From Conoideocrella luteorostrata (taxonomy: Eukaryota > Ascomycota > Sordariomycetes > Hypocreales > Clavicipitaceae), in NCBI GenBank assembly GCA_032433595.1, contig JASWJB010000082.1, positions 78,691-142,690 on the forward strand: 64,000 nt of DNA, read 5' to 3'. Positions 1 through 10,854 of the stretch are shown here, in pieces. Position numbers and translations under genes: made by a program. Numbering within the stretch: the first letter of the stretch is position 1; every line of letters starts with the position of its first letter. The notes beneath the pieces are model-generated. The model ran no database searches. It worked only from the letters and a program-made list of their open reading frames with translations, and was not told the DNA's origin.

Positions 1-839
1 TGGTCTGGGCTAGTACAGGCTGTCGTTTACCGTCGCACAACCTTCTGGCACTCAACCTGATGGAACATGCCGATTCACCGAAGGCGGTTATCTCGGAAAA
101 TGCACAAACTCTGTTGTTACGCTCTCCATCGCTGAGATTAAGGATGTTCTGGCCATAGGAGCGGAAAAAAAGTCCTATGATGCCACTGCTGGATAAGTGG
201 ATAAGTTTAATCAATAGTCTATGGGTTAGCTACGATGATGGTATTACATGCAACAGAAGATACAGACAGCCAACGGTTTATGCCCTGGAGGAACCATGAT
301 CTGGTCTTTGGACATGGATACCAGAGATAGTGACATCTATGCATGACTTTCTTGGAGCTGGGAAGACAAATGGTGTTGGTGAAGCTCAGGCGCAGTAGTA
401 CCAACACTAACTGAACAATGCAGCGCTTCAAACATCCACTGTATCATCGTGCTACTGGCCCTTGCGCCACCAAGGCCGCAGCAAGGGATACTTTTATGTT
501 ACCGAAGGCAAAGATCAAGTAGCAAACGTGGTACAGAGCTCCGTCTACCCCGAAGGTCAACACCAAACGCTAAGTTGCGCCCCGGGGACCATAGGGCAAT
601 GCCAATGGGATGGTTTCCGACGCGTGGGATTGCCACGCAACTCCATGTGCAACGATCCCAAAGCACTTATTGTCGCGCAGAATTACAACACGCTCACGTC
701 CAAAAACGACAATCAGCGAGTAGACCTGACCTGCACAGGTGGATATCAGGCATATTGCTGCTCCGGGTTTATCCCGACCCCAAAGACAAACACTGGAAAC
801 GTGTGTTTTGCATGGACAAGAAACTTTCACGAAGTGTGA
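1..839 (+). pseudogene. GH18 killer-toxin-like (subgroup C) chitinase relic, C-terminal part
   Basis: Pieces of one protein can be read along the plus strand only by changing frame several times. From about 60 comes GTCRFTEGGYLGKC, then SIAEIKDVL. WVSYDDGIT follows near 225. MQQKIQTANGLCPGG and MIWSLDMDT follow near 250-320, then GAGKTNGVGEAQAQ near 355-395. An open frame at 462-839 contains CQWDGF, LTCTGGYQAYCCSGF and KTNTGN. This order is typical of the end of the GH18 barrel plus the Cys-rich tail of fungal killer-toxin-like chitinases. At least three frame changes and in-frame stops show that the gene is broken, and the 5' part lies outside the window. The enzyme family hydrolyses chitin; this copy cannot make a full product. 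Family assignment is from motif memory, fairly confident. Confidence 0.72.
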
Positions 840-3258
840 TGCGACACCGACTGTCACACAAAAAATGACGTAGCCAGAGACCACTTTTCATGTGTAGTTA
901 TGACCCTTAAATAGGCTCATATTTTCCTGTGACACCGACAGACATCATCTTGCAAGGGCGAGGAGTAGGCACAGGCATTATTGCAGGCGGCCTAACTTGT
1001 GGCAAATGCGCCGCGGCAGTCGCTGCCATGGTCCCAGCCGCTCCCTTCACGTTCAGTATATCTTCCCTCGGCGTCATAGCTGAAATTGAAGCCCGTGCGG
1101 CCGCCGGAATCGCCGTGGCAGCAATATGATTTGCTAAACAGCCTCGGTTAAAACCTCCATCAGCAACAAAGCCTTTTGTTCCTAAATCCAAGAATCTCCT
1201 CCGGCCTGTAGCCTGGTAAGAGCTTGACACATGCCCAATATTCTTAGTAAAAAGTCAACAACAGTCTAGGGCACTTGGGCCACGGAAATGGAGATGTTGG
1301 TGACGACCAACCCTTCGCACCTGCGTACGAATTCGACTCTCAGACGAAGAGGGGAGCTACACTTTGCTTCGTACAGCTGTTCTAATGTCAGCGCCAGGGT
1401 TCAGCGTAAGTTTCCGTTCATGGAATTGTTCGACACGATTCATTGAGCAGGCAGGCTGGGAGGTGTCCAACTTCGTCATCTGGACATGGATCGGCATCAT
1501 GTTCGGGCCAATTTGAAAATTCTGACCTAAATGTCAAGCGTACCAAAGCCACCTGCTTGGATTTACGTTCGTACAGTGAAAGGCCCGTGGCGACCAGAAA
1601 ACAGCTACCCTTTCTTGACTTCGGACCGCTTTGAGGAGGTAAGACGGACATGGGCTTGATTGATGAGACTCTCACGATAGGGGCGTAGCAGGCCTCCCAA
1701 TTATTGAGCAGGTCCGGTCGCGGCCACGACAATCAATGCTCTCTGGCATCAGGTGATGATTATCACGAATTGAAAACTGTGGAGATCGACTAGCAAAACC
1801 TTTGTTAGCCTGGTAGAAATGCGCCCAAAGTGATATCAGCGGTGGGGCGGAAACGGAGACTCAATGCAAGCTAGATTTAAACAGATACAAATGACACCCG
1901 CGTGCAAGTACCTTGGTTGCACTAGAAATGAACAACTCCATAGCGACACAGTTTCGTTCCTTCAAGTTATGCATTTTACGAATCAGTACTTGATGGCTTA
2001 CGCCACAAAGAGTCTCTCCCTTCTTCCAAAGATGATCTTAATGGGTGTTCGTGAAGAATCAGCCTCGCCATACCGTGGAGAAGGTTTCCATTATGGGTTT
2101 CTCATATTGAGTTAGCTATTTGCCACCGAGCCGTCGAGAAATATGTCACAGTAGCAAAGGGCTTGGAAAGTCAGACTGGCACTCGTAATGCGCCCATGCC
2201 ACAAAAGTTCGTGATATGAGGCTAGTCTGGTGGCGTTTCGGTGGACAATAGCAAGAGAACTTGCGGGTTCCACCCAACGTCCAAAGGTGCTGGTACTGTG
2301 GATTATCTTCTGATACTGTTTTCTGATGTCTCTGTTGACGACTTATGGTCCTCTTGAATACTAGACAAGTACAGGAAAGGTTAGCTCAAATGGAGCGACG
2401 GTGGGCAGAGTCGAGTCTTCCAGAGATGCGTCGGCGATCATGTCAGGAGGCCTCAAATGGGGCCATTCCCCGGCCATTCCGAGGCCATTTCAAGATTATT
2501 GAGGCCAAATGAGGAGCAATTTGGCCGGAAAAAGGTAGGGTTAGTTTTGCTGCAACAACCTATGTAGGCAGCGTGGCGGTCTAGCCGAGCTTCAACTTGC
2601 GGCTCTACCCTAGAAAACCAACTAGTGGGATCTATACTAGATTCAAGTACTTTCCCCGCGTAGAACTAAGCGCACCTATCCGACGCGATATACTTGAAAT
2701 AAGAGCAGAAGCCAAGCCCATAAATTTATTGACAAACATACACGTGTTGCGAGCCTAGCTAGGCGAGACCGCACACGCGACAGATTCTGCCGATAGAAGG
2801 GCAGAACTGACTTCTCAGAGAGAGGATGTAGAGCTCTTTATTGAAATTTATCATCGTACGTACTTAGGAGTCTCTTGATAACACCTCGCGGCAGTCAACC
2901 TTGACCACGCACGTGCCGGCCGAGTCCGGCATCCAGCATCCAGCTTCCCACTAGTTAGACAAAACCAGTGGCGTAAAACAACAGGCGCCTTACTAAATTT
3001 AGCAATTCCCCGGTCACGCGCACATCTACGACCCCGGACAAAAGTGGAGGGTATATTCAGATCCGAGCCTAGATCTGAGCCTAAATCTTCGTCCAAGGCC
3101 AGCCACTCAGTTCAGGGCTGTCTGCTACAGCACTTGGGCAAAGTCGGATATGCTTAGCTGGACATTCGAATTCCCACAGTCTCGGGAGACAACAATATCC
3201 GAGGTTATTGAAATGTCCAAACGCGTGGCTGATTTGAAGAAAAATTTCATCTGGCTAA
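840..3258. other. Intergenic, no convincing gene
   Basis: No open frame here has recognisable protein character. A short Ala/Gly-rich frame at 929-1129 follows the chitinase relic and could be more of its decayed tail, but I cannot support that. Short direct repeats of GGCCATT occur near 2460-2500. The region 3180-3420 is the promoter and leader of the next gene. Confidence 0.5.
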
Positions 3259-3261
3259 CTA

Positions 3262-3267
3262 TATAAA
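3262..3267 (+). promoter_or_regulatory. TATA box of the Hce2-domain gene
   Basis: TATAAA lies in CTATATAAACC, about 155 nt before the ATG at 3420. It is followed by a C/T-rich leader, the usual layout of a well-expressed fungal gene. Position and match are seen; use as a promoter is inferred. Confidence 0.55.
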
Positions 3268-3419
3268 CCGCCCCTTTCCCCCGTCTATTTGGGGCACGTC
3301 TCTCGTTTGTTTACTTCACCAAAAGATCGTGTCTTGTTCTCAAGTCGTCCCTTCACACCAGGTTTTGGAACCCAAAATCCAAGTTTAAGTTTTCCTCCCC
3401 GTCACTTCTGATCCCGAAA

Positions 3420-5754
3420 ATGTCCACCGTTCCCCTAGGCAAGCATTTGCCGCTCATTCTTTGCTTCTTGCTACTGTGTGCCTATGTAGGTTCGTCGCCG
3501 GCAGGAACCAGGCAGCCTGTTGCCCCGGGTTACTGTAACAGAGACGCCTGCCCACTTGGCTATGATGTAGCAGCATCCAGTGCGGCCCATGGGCCCCTCG
3601 GCAACTCAACACACTCCGCACTCCCAAACTCAACCAAGGACTCAAACAGCTTCGCACCTGGTCTCGAGTCACGGCAACCCTCGCCCGTATATGGAGACAG
3701 AACCGGCAACTGGACCACCCTACAGTGTAGCGACCCAGGCGTCGTCGATATCTGGACACTGACATCTGCCGAGCGGTGGGGAATGATGAACGCTTCTAGC
3801 GCCTGGACGGATGCCATAAACGTGCATAAAACCATGGGTATAGCACTCAATAAAACGTTTATGGAATCTGTCTCACGCACGTTCCGCGGGCCGGAGCATG
3901 TGAGATGTGAGATTTTGGCAGCATCCCACAATTGCGACATCAAGATGTGTCATGATTTCGTGGGAGACGGTACCGGTCCTGCAGCACACTTTGTCTTCAA
4001 CTCGCTGGTTCGAGTCCATCAGGCATGTCGGTTGCGATGATTTCTCCATTTTCCCACGTCCTAGGGCCGAGCTAACGTTGGGAAACTATAAATTACAGAT
4101 TTACGACAGCCCCTACAAAGCTATGCACAGAGCCGGCGCCTCTACAATAATTAGCTCGCTTGCGGAGTTTGAGACAGAATTGGCGCCGATGCCTGAAGAA
4201 TTGGGCCCCAGAAGGACGCACATGATAAACCTTCAAAGTACGATGATGGCATATGCCATGGGCCTAGTAATGACGGCTCTACCTGGAGGTAAGTGCTGCC
4301 TCTGCTACTATTAATTTTAAAGACAAGATATACATATATCTTATTTACTAATTTTACAAAATTAAAAGGCGGCGTGCCCACTCTTCTTCTACTAGCTATG
4401 AATTCTTTACTCACTGGTCTTAATCCGCCAACGGACGGACAGTATGTTTCTCAAAGATTATCAGCTCGGTTAGACAAGTTTACTGATGTTTAAATAATAA
4501 ACAGTGCAGAATGGATAGAAAACGTACACCACCCATTCTCTTCCTATATGGGCGACGTCCTCAGACGTTGGGGCCGGGCCGCAGAGACGTCGGTGGCGAC
4601 ATTGTTTAACGGCTCAGACGAGTCCATTTCCACACTAACAGACATCATTTCAGAAGGCAAGCTCATTTCCGGTGCCAGTCACGATGCAAGCATAACGATA
4701 TCTGGCGACAAGGATACTGCTTTACAAGCAATAATAACCAAGACCGCTTTTACTCTTGGCGCTCACCCCCTGTGGGCCACAGCTGGGGTTTACCCTTTCA
4801 TCGCTGACACAGGCTACAATTGTGATGTTGAGCATCCCATTCCGGATCACGTTAACCCGCGTAAAATGAAAGATGCTTGGGCTTGCTATCAAAACAGGTC
4901 GTATTACTTGCTTGGTCCCCTGGAAGCACGACAACGTCCAGGCCCGACGACGGCGAAGCCGGATGTCGAGACCGGCTCGGGCCATGGGCCCCGGCTTTTT
5001 GATCCCCCCCCAGGTTTGGAATCTCTTCGTAACAATACCAAATATGGGGGTGTTAAGATTTCAGATTTAATTATTGGGTGGGTAGTCGCGTAGACGCGGC
5101 TCGAAATGCAATTTTCAACAAATCGGCAGCTAATAAAGTTTTAGATCTGTCCGCACCTATATCCAAAACGGAAATACCAACGACGACAAAGGGGTTAATC
5201 TTACAGACATGAGGACTCTGGAGGACTTGATGGCTCAGGACCTGACCACACCGGGGGTTATTCGTATACCCGTTTGCCCCCTACCTATGGCATACAAGGC
5301 ATACATGGGGCCTGAGCACAGTTTAAGTACAAAACTTGGCATACCAGGGTTCCCATGTATCATCGCGCCGGCTGAAAGTCACTGTAACGAGTCAACATTT
5401 GTGGATCAGACAAGTGGCCAGTCTCCCAGCGTCTTCGATTGCAGACAGCTTACTAAAATGATTCAAGCCAGTCACGCCAGTGACCTGAAGTGGCGCATTA
5501 AGATTAGCCGAACCGATCACAAAATACTCGCAGAATACGGCGAATGCAAGTTCGGCGCGCGTAGCAACGGCGGAGAGGGCAGAGGCCGCTTCAGCGTCGG
5601 CCCACAGGACGTCATTGACATCATTCAAGATTCCATCGCGAGATTTGGTCAAAACGGCACGGTTGGCTCCAAAGGGACGTTTAAATGTAAAGGGAAGAGA
5701 GGGAAGAAAGGGATTTCAGAGATACAGGATGCAGAGTGGGAAATTTTTAGATGA
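3420..5754 (+). CDS. Secreted protein with C-terminal Hce2 (Ecp2-like) domain
   Basis: Five exons: 3420-4022, 4099-4288, 4369-4441, 4505-5077 and 5145-5754. They join in phase to 682 residues. An N-terminal hydrophobic leader (about residues 5-25) predicts secretion. The middle, about 450 residues, matches no domain I can name but is N-glycosylation-rich. The last 120 residues read as an Hce2 domain (homologue of Cladosporium Ecp2). They carry four cysteines near residues 560, 579, 614 and 661, in contexts HCNESTF, FDCRQL, YGECKFG and GTFKCKG, and the usual VGPQDVIDII and VGSKGT motifs. Some Hce2 proteins are effectors or necrosis inducers; others are fused to GH18 chitinases. Here the domain sits on a large unknown N-terminal region, with a decayed chitinase just upstream. 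The first intron is GC-AG. Role in this organism (antagonism, virulence or other) is unknown. Confidence 0.85.
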
Positions 5755-6641
5755 TGCGCATACTTTTACCCATGATTTGGAGACACTGTGTTGGAACAGC
5801 AGTATTAATTTTACTTATTTTGGCAAATTGAGTGGAAATTGAGTGGAAATCATCACGTCTGGACTACTGCCTCCCTGTCCGAGTTAGTCTTGGGCCTGCG
5901 TTAACAACACAAACGAGGTGGCAGCTTGAGAGAATCGTTGACGATGCCCATCCAACCATTGTCGTTAAAGCATGGCATCATAGTCTAGCGGGGCTGTGGA
6001 AGCTCACTTGGAGCCAACTATAGCGGCGATTAAAAACAGCAATACAAACTTCGCCAGAGTCTGAAAGGCGTTGCAGAGCTGACCTAGAAGTCTGGGAACC
6101 TCAGCGAGATGAGGAGCAGGCAATTATTCCGGGATCACCGTGGCGGCATCACAATGTCTTAGGATCCGATGGCGATGATGAAAGTTTGGAACACTGCTCA
6201 AGTTTAGACAGGGGCGTGAAGATGGAGAGCTGGATTTGTTCGAGATCCCTGGGAACCTCAAGACAGTGAGAAATGCAGGCGACCCAATGTAGCATGAACA
6301 GAGACAGTATCCGCAGCCGGACACGACGGGACACACGGGTGGCCAGATATATATTGGAAATCGGAAAATGAAGGTCTGTCACTGGGAAAACGAGATTCCC
6401 CGTACAAATCGGAAGTTCAAGCCCAAAAGAACAGAGGCAAGTGAAGGGACAGAAATCACAAGGCACAGCTGCAGTCCCCCTTTTTTTCCCTTAGCTTTCT
6501 GTCTTTTTCGGGTGATTTTTAAGCCATTTAAAGCTCTTCATACTAATAATAATTGTTTTTTTTGTCCAGCGGGCATTCGCCACTCTGGTCACTCTGGGGC
6601 ATGGCACAGGACGAGCCGGGCTAGGCTGATATGAGCAGTCT
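5755..6641. other. 3' flank and intergenic, no gene seen
   Basis: Downstream of the Hce2 gene there is only short, unconvincing coding potential on either strand. A T-rich stretch near 6480-6560 may be untranslated or terminator sequence. Confidence 0.45.
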
Positions 6642-7085
6642 TTACTTGTTAGAGACTTCATAAAGATTCTGATACAAGGTTGACGAATAAATCCCGGGTG
6701 GGGAGGAATCCTGGATCAAGGCCAAACCGCTGAATGCTGACAGAATGATGCCAAAGGTGTCGCCTAATGCGTGCTGTACAATGAGCTTACGAACACGCTC
6801 ATCCATGCTCACTCTACACCTCATCCAATCGTACCACCGCATCGCAGTGTAATACTGAGTGGCTCGAAACCTCTTGCACAAATTCCGCAATGATGTTGGT
6901 CCACGCGAGTCAAATTGCATTACTAGGCATGGCGGGCGGAGGAACGAAGCAGGCTGCAGTCACCAATGATCAGCTGTACTGCGAAGTTGAGAAAACCTCA
7001 CGGATGCCGCATCTTCTCCGTCAATCTCGCTGTGATGGCTAGAATGCAATACATTCTGATCAATCAAGTAATGGAGTTGTAGCCA
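6642..7085 (-). pseudogene. Unrecognised coding relic
   Basis: The minus-strand frame 6642-6920 reads like genuine protein (motifs RWYDWMRCRVSMDERVRK and GIILSAFSGLALI). A second coding-like frame lies immediately upstream (LIDQNVLHSSHHSEIDG, about 6965-7085). The two are separated by a stop and a frame change with no good intron between them. I do not recognise the family. It could be the 3' end of a degraded secreted-protein gene belonging to the accessory block, or a short real gene with a missed exon. Confidence 0.33.
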
Positions 7086-7638
7086 TAGGTCTACGAATCG
7101 GCTACATATATACAGAGTTGAGTTGTCGCAAGGAGCAGCGCCGGATCATCTGGTTTGGTGCAGGGACATATTGTCTAAACTACTCTCTACATGCTAGTTA
7201 CCCTCGGTTTTGTCATTGGTTTCCTTTCATTCTCGATATTCCCATTCATGTCAGTGACCAGACGACGAGACTTGGCCTGGTCACCTATCCTTCGTTGTGG
7301 TCAATCCACTGGAGAAGGGGGAAGGGGAGGGCTTTGCGCTGGTAGCAGATCGAATTCTTTCACAGGCGACAGTACGGCGGCTTCCGTGCTGTACCCTGTA
7401 TCCAATACGTTGTCCCGAGGGCAAGGCCATATTGTAACTCTTAATGTTTCGAGCTGAAGGCCAGCCAGCACGTTGCCAGGTTTGTCGCGCTTCGCAGTTG
7501 GCGGCGTTGAGAGTAGGATATTCGCGGCCCGCCCTTGACGACAGCGCAGTCTCGTTTGCCGACTGTGCCAGTCGCAGATGAGGTCGCCTCCGTCACCATT
7601 TCCCTGGCTGGTCCTCTCTCCGCAGGCTTCGCAGGGTT
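7086..7638. other. 3' flank of the metallopeptidase gene
   Basis: A minus-strand frame at 7301-7642 overlaps the metallopeptidase stop and is open for 113 codons, with some coding flavour (DLICDWHSR). I cannot decide whether it is a further 3' exon or untranslated sequence. Confidence 0.35.
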
Positions 7639-8896
7639 TCACGGTCTTGTCGGTTCTCTAGGCTCTGTCGAGTTGGCGGACTTGGCGGCCTCGGTGGAAT
7701 TCGCGACTCGTAGAGGCCCCGAGGCTTGCGCGGCATTCGACACGTCACCAGATTTCAGCATTTTCAACTTATAAACCAGCCCACTTTTTTCCACCCCCAT
7801 GGGTTCTTTGCCCTTGTTTCGCGGTAAGATTAGCTGAGAGACCAACCCAAAGTAGGCGTAGGTTTCGGCGTTGTCCCGACCTAAATTGTCGGACAGCCGA
7901 ACAAGATTGTTCCATTTATACGAGCCCCATCCATCAACATCTTTGGTGAGAAAAGGAAATTTGAGAGCATGTGTCATTTCATGGAGAATTAGGCAATCTC
8001 CCAAGCAAGCAAAGTCGATAAGCCTCACGGTACTTGAAGGTGACGTTATTGCTTCCATAAGCCTGGGGCTGGCCAGTGTCAAAGCCCCGCGAAGGTCTTC
8101 AAGGACCTGTTTATCCCCAAGTTTGCGCATTTGGGCTAGTTGTCCAGGACACAGCTGTATCTTCGCAGGCTGCCCGGGGTGCCACCTGGTGTCCGTGATG
8201 GCTCCCTGTCCCGCAAAGGCGATGTGAGTGTTTGGGCCATCATTTACGGAGACTGGGTCCGGGGAAGATGTTTGACATTTAACTTACCGTTTTGGTGTCT
8301 CTTAACATGCTGTCCCTGCAACGTACATATAGATCGTCGTAAGGGTCTTCAACGTTCATGGCTGTATCACATACTTTCTCGTCGTCTCGCTTTCCATTGC
8401 AGTCATAGCCCTCCCAGCCCTTATACCGCTCATGGTCACAAAAGAAGAGAATGTCGCGCACGCCAGTGTTTTCATATTGTGCGCCTCTTAAATGAAAAGG
8501 GTCACTGCGAGTGGGATTACCCGGCCATGGTGGTGGCTCCCGCGTGTTGTTGAACTCCTTGACAAGTTCGAATCTGGTCTTCAGTTCATTCCATCTGTTG
8601 GCTTGTTTGTCAATGGTGCCCGATTTCGTTGCTGCTCGCAATATGTTGTTGATAAGCTCTACCTGTGCTCGATAAACAGGCGTCTGCATCTCTTCAGGGA
8701 CTGTTTCGGGGGGTTGTTCCAGGGCAGCTATCACGTCCAGCGCGGCGTCGGCCATGTCGAAAGCCCCTTTTATGCAGCGTGTGACGATTTCCTTGTCCTT
8801 CTCGCAGGAATGGTCGAGGTAATAGCCATAACAAGCATTGCTAAACAGTAAAAGAAGGGTAATAGTGTGCTGCGGCTTGAAAGTAAAGAACCGCAT
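7639..8896 (-). CDS. Secreted HExxH zinc metallopeptidase (M35/aspzincin-like)
   Basis: Exon 1 is 8288-8896 and exon 2 is 7639-8205. An 82-nt phase-0 intron with donor GTAAGT and acceptor ACAG separates them, giving 391 residues. The N-terminus is a signal peptide (MRFFTFK followed by a Leu-rich core to about residue 24). The zinc-binding helix is LILHEMTHAL, with the HExxH at about residues 278-282. It is followed by DGWGSYKWN, which could supply the third ligand, and NAETYAYF, as in fungal deuterolysin-like and Lys-specific metalloendopeptidases. Several paired cysteines in the N-terminal half fit an extracellular fold. It probably cleaves external protein substrates. The C-terminal 40 residues are low-complexity (repeats of NSTE), and a further 3' exon cannot be excluded. 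Fold family is inferred from the motif order only. Confidence 0.78.
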
Positions 8897-9427
8897 TTTC
8901 AGCTCCTAATAAGGCTCCCGTGTGTGAATGAGGAAGTGAAACCCGAGAACAAGTAAAGGCTTTGCCAAAGTTAAATAAAGGGTACCGTGCAGGTATGTTT
9001 TTCTAGGATAAGACAGGATGGGACAGTTTATACTCAAGAATCGCAGCTGGGATGTATTATACTGTGCTGCACTGTACTGCACAGTACTACGTTGCGAGCA
9101 GATTTTTGACATCACCGCAGCACATCAGCTAAAAATACAGCGGCAACAATAGGTAAAGCATATTGACTCGACCGTCCAACAATAGCTAAATAACTTGATA
9201 TAAAAAGGAGACATCAGCAAAAGCATACTTATCAACTCGACCATCTAATAATAGTTCAATAATGTAATTAAAAAAAGAGGTACATTGAAAAAAAGCATAT
9301 GCCTCGTCAGGGCCCAAGTGGAATGACAATAGAGGGCGTGAATTGTTGTTGTTGAGCAAAACTCCACCAGCTTCGGAGTGACGGGCGACGATGGTGCCAC
9401 CAGACGCCCAACACTGGCCGAACCTGA
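8897..9427. other. Upstream region, no gene seen
   Basis: This is the 5' flank of the metallopeptidase gene. It contains two near-copies of a roughly 45-nt segment with a run of A/T (around 9185-9220 and 9240-9300, sharing AAAAGCATA and CAACTCGACC-like blocks). No open frame is convincing. Confidence 0.4.
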
Positions 9428-10240
9428 CCACCGACACGTTCTGGATCGCCCACGGATTTAGAATATGACCCATCGACGGATGCTGCTCTACTAGCAGCCG
9501 ATGACACCCAGATCGACACGGCCCGGATCGAGCTCACTCGTCGCTCGGGGTCGGATAGTGAGTTCACGGCCACCTCGAAGCTCCTGGGTGGCTCTGACAC
9601 GCCACATGTGCGGACAGTTTGGGTCAAGTTCGACTTCGGCTTTGGCCACGAAGAAGACTGGGATAGCTATAGCTACCCGGATGCCACCACCATGTGGTCG
9701 TCTAGTTGTGCGTTCGAGGCTGTGAAAAATCACGATCAAGTCCAGGCGGCAGAGCAGGAGTACAAATGGCGGGCGCGCTCATGGCAGGGAACTTTGGCAG
9801 GCGGCGGCGGCAGCTGCTAATGGGCACGCAAAGGGAGCTGGTCGTAGACGGATTTGACGCCAAATGAACCTCTGCATTTTGCACCGACGAGCCTCATCAA
9901 TTGCTGTCCCGTCCCGAGTCTGCTACCTTAAAGATTGGGCACATGGACAACGGTGCAACGTGGAGTGCCAATATGGCTAGGACCTACGCAGGACATTTCT
10001 CTCCAATTTAAACAAAGTGCTGTTCCGTCACATGCATGGCTTGAAATATCTGAATATACAGGTATTGCACGAGGAATCGCTCGACCTCAAGAGTCGCAAC
10101 CACACCCTGCTGGCGTTGCAGCCGTGACTTCGGCGGTACAAACAGCGAGTCTGAGAAAGTTCAAGATATCCGCCTCAAGTTGATAGCTGGCCCGACGCCG
10201 AAGCTGTTTGGCCATGGGGACCCGGACGAAAAGTATGGCT
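9428..10240 (+). pseudogene. Relic of an unrecognised protein gene
   Basis: The plus-strand frame 9428-9820 is open for 130 codons without a proper start and looks strongly coding: IDTARIELTRRSG, then VRTVWVKFDFGFGHEEDW and DSYSYPDATTMW. Further coding-like pieces follow in changed frames: ATLKIGHMDNGATW near 9925 and VLHEESLDLKSRNHTLL near 10055, with VQDIRLKLIAGPTPKLFG near 10165. No single frame joins them and no plausible introns were found, so a frameshifted pseudogene is the simplest reading. Family not recognised; the acidic/aromatic motif might be extracellular or lectin-like, but that is only an impression. Confidence 0.48.
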
Positions 10241-10758
10241 ATTCTGTCAGGCGGCAGAGGACAACGTGAGGCAGTTTGGGAGCCACAGCGATCAAAGGGC
10301 TGACGATCGCCTTCTGGTTCTCGTAAATGGGAAATGCCACACAGCAAGCCGCCAACTGACTCCTGGACACATTAGCTACTGCGCTATTAATGTTTTGCCT
10401 CAGAATGCTTGTATGTAGTCCTGTCCGAGATCAGACAAGGCGCTTGCGACTGCTACCATTGCAGTCAACACACGTTGCATTTCGTAGAGTTGGTTGGTGG
10501 TTTCATTTCCACAGCTACGGCCAGTTATCTACCCTACGGCTGCTGTGTGTGTTCAGTAGCTAGACACACACCACACCTCGTGGCAACGCACAAAAAGAAA
10601 CCGGCTGCTTTCCAGGAGCAATTCATTTCTTGCTTCCTTATGGACAAACGGTTATATTCTATACTTATTCTAGCCATTTTCCAAACGTTGGCGCACCTCA
10701 TGTTTTCCGGTGTAATGTCACCGAGAAGTGTCCGCTTACGTGCCGGCAGCTTTTCCAC
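10241..10758. other. Intergenic, promoter side of the NmrA-like gene
   Basis: No protein-like frame. The stretch from about 10700 runs into the TATA region of the next gene. Confidence 0.4.
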
Positions 10759-10766
10759 TATAAATA
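10759..10766 (+). promoter_or_regulatory. TATA box of the NmrA-like gene
   Basis: TATAAATA, about 90 nt before the ATG at 10855, within CCACTATAAATAAGC. The spacing is usual for a short fungal leader. Confidence 0.55.
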
Positions 10767-10854
10767 AGCGTCGCCCAGCTCCAGCCTTGATCCTGATCGC
10801 GCATTAATCTCCATCACCATTGTCATCAACACCACTAGAACCTAAAGAACCATC

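Noticed and set aside
929..1230. Ala/Gly-rich frames on both strands after the chitinase relic
   Set aside because: Low complexity; could not be tied to the chitinase or any other family.
2851..3096. 81-codon minus-strand frame
   Set aside because: No recognisable motif, and the short GATCTGAGCC repeats inside suggest non-coding sequence.
3996..4022. GGTTCGAGTCC, resembling a tRNA B box
   Set aside because: It lies inside the Hce2 coding exon with no matching A box or cloverleaf around it.
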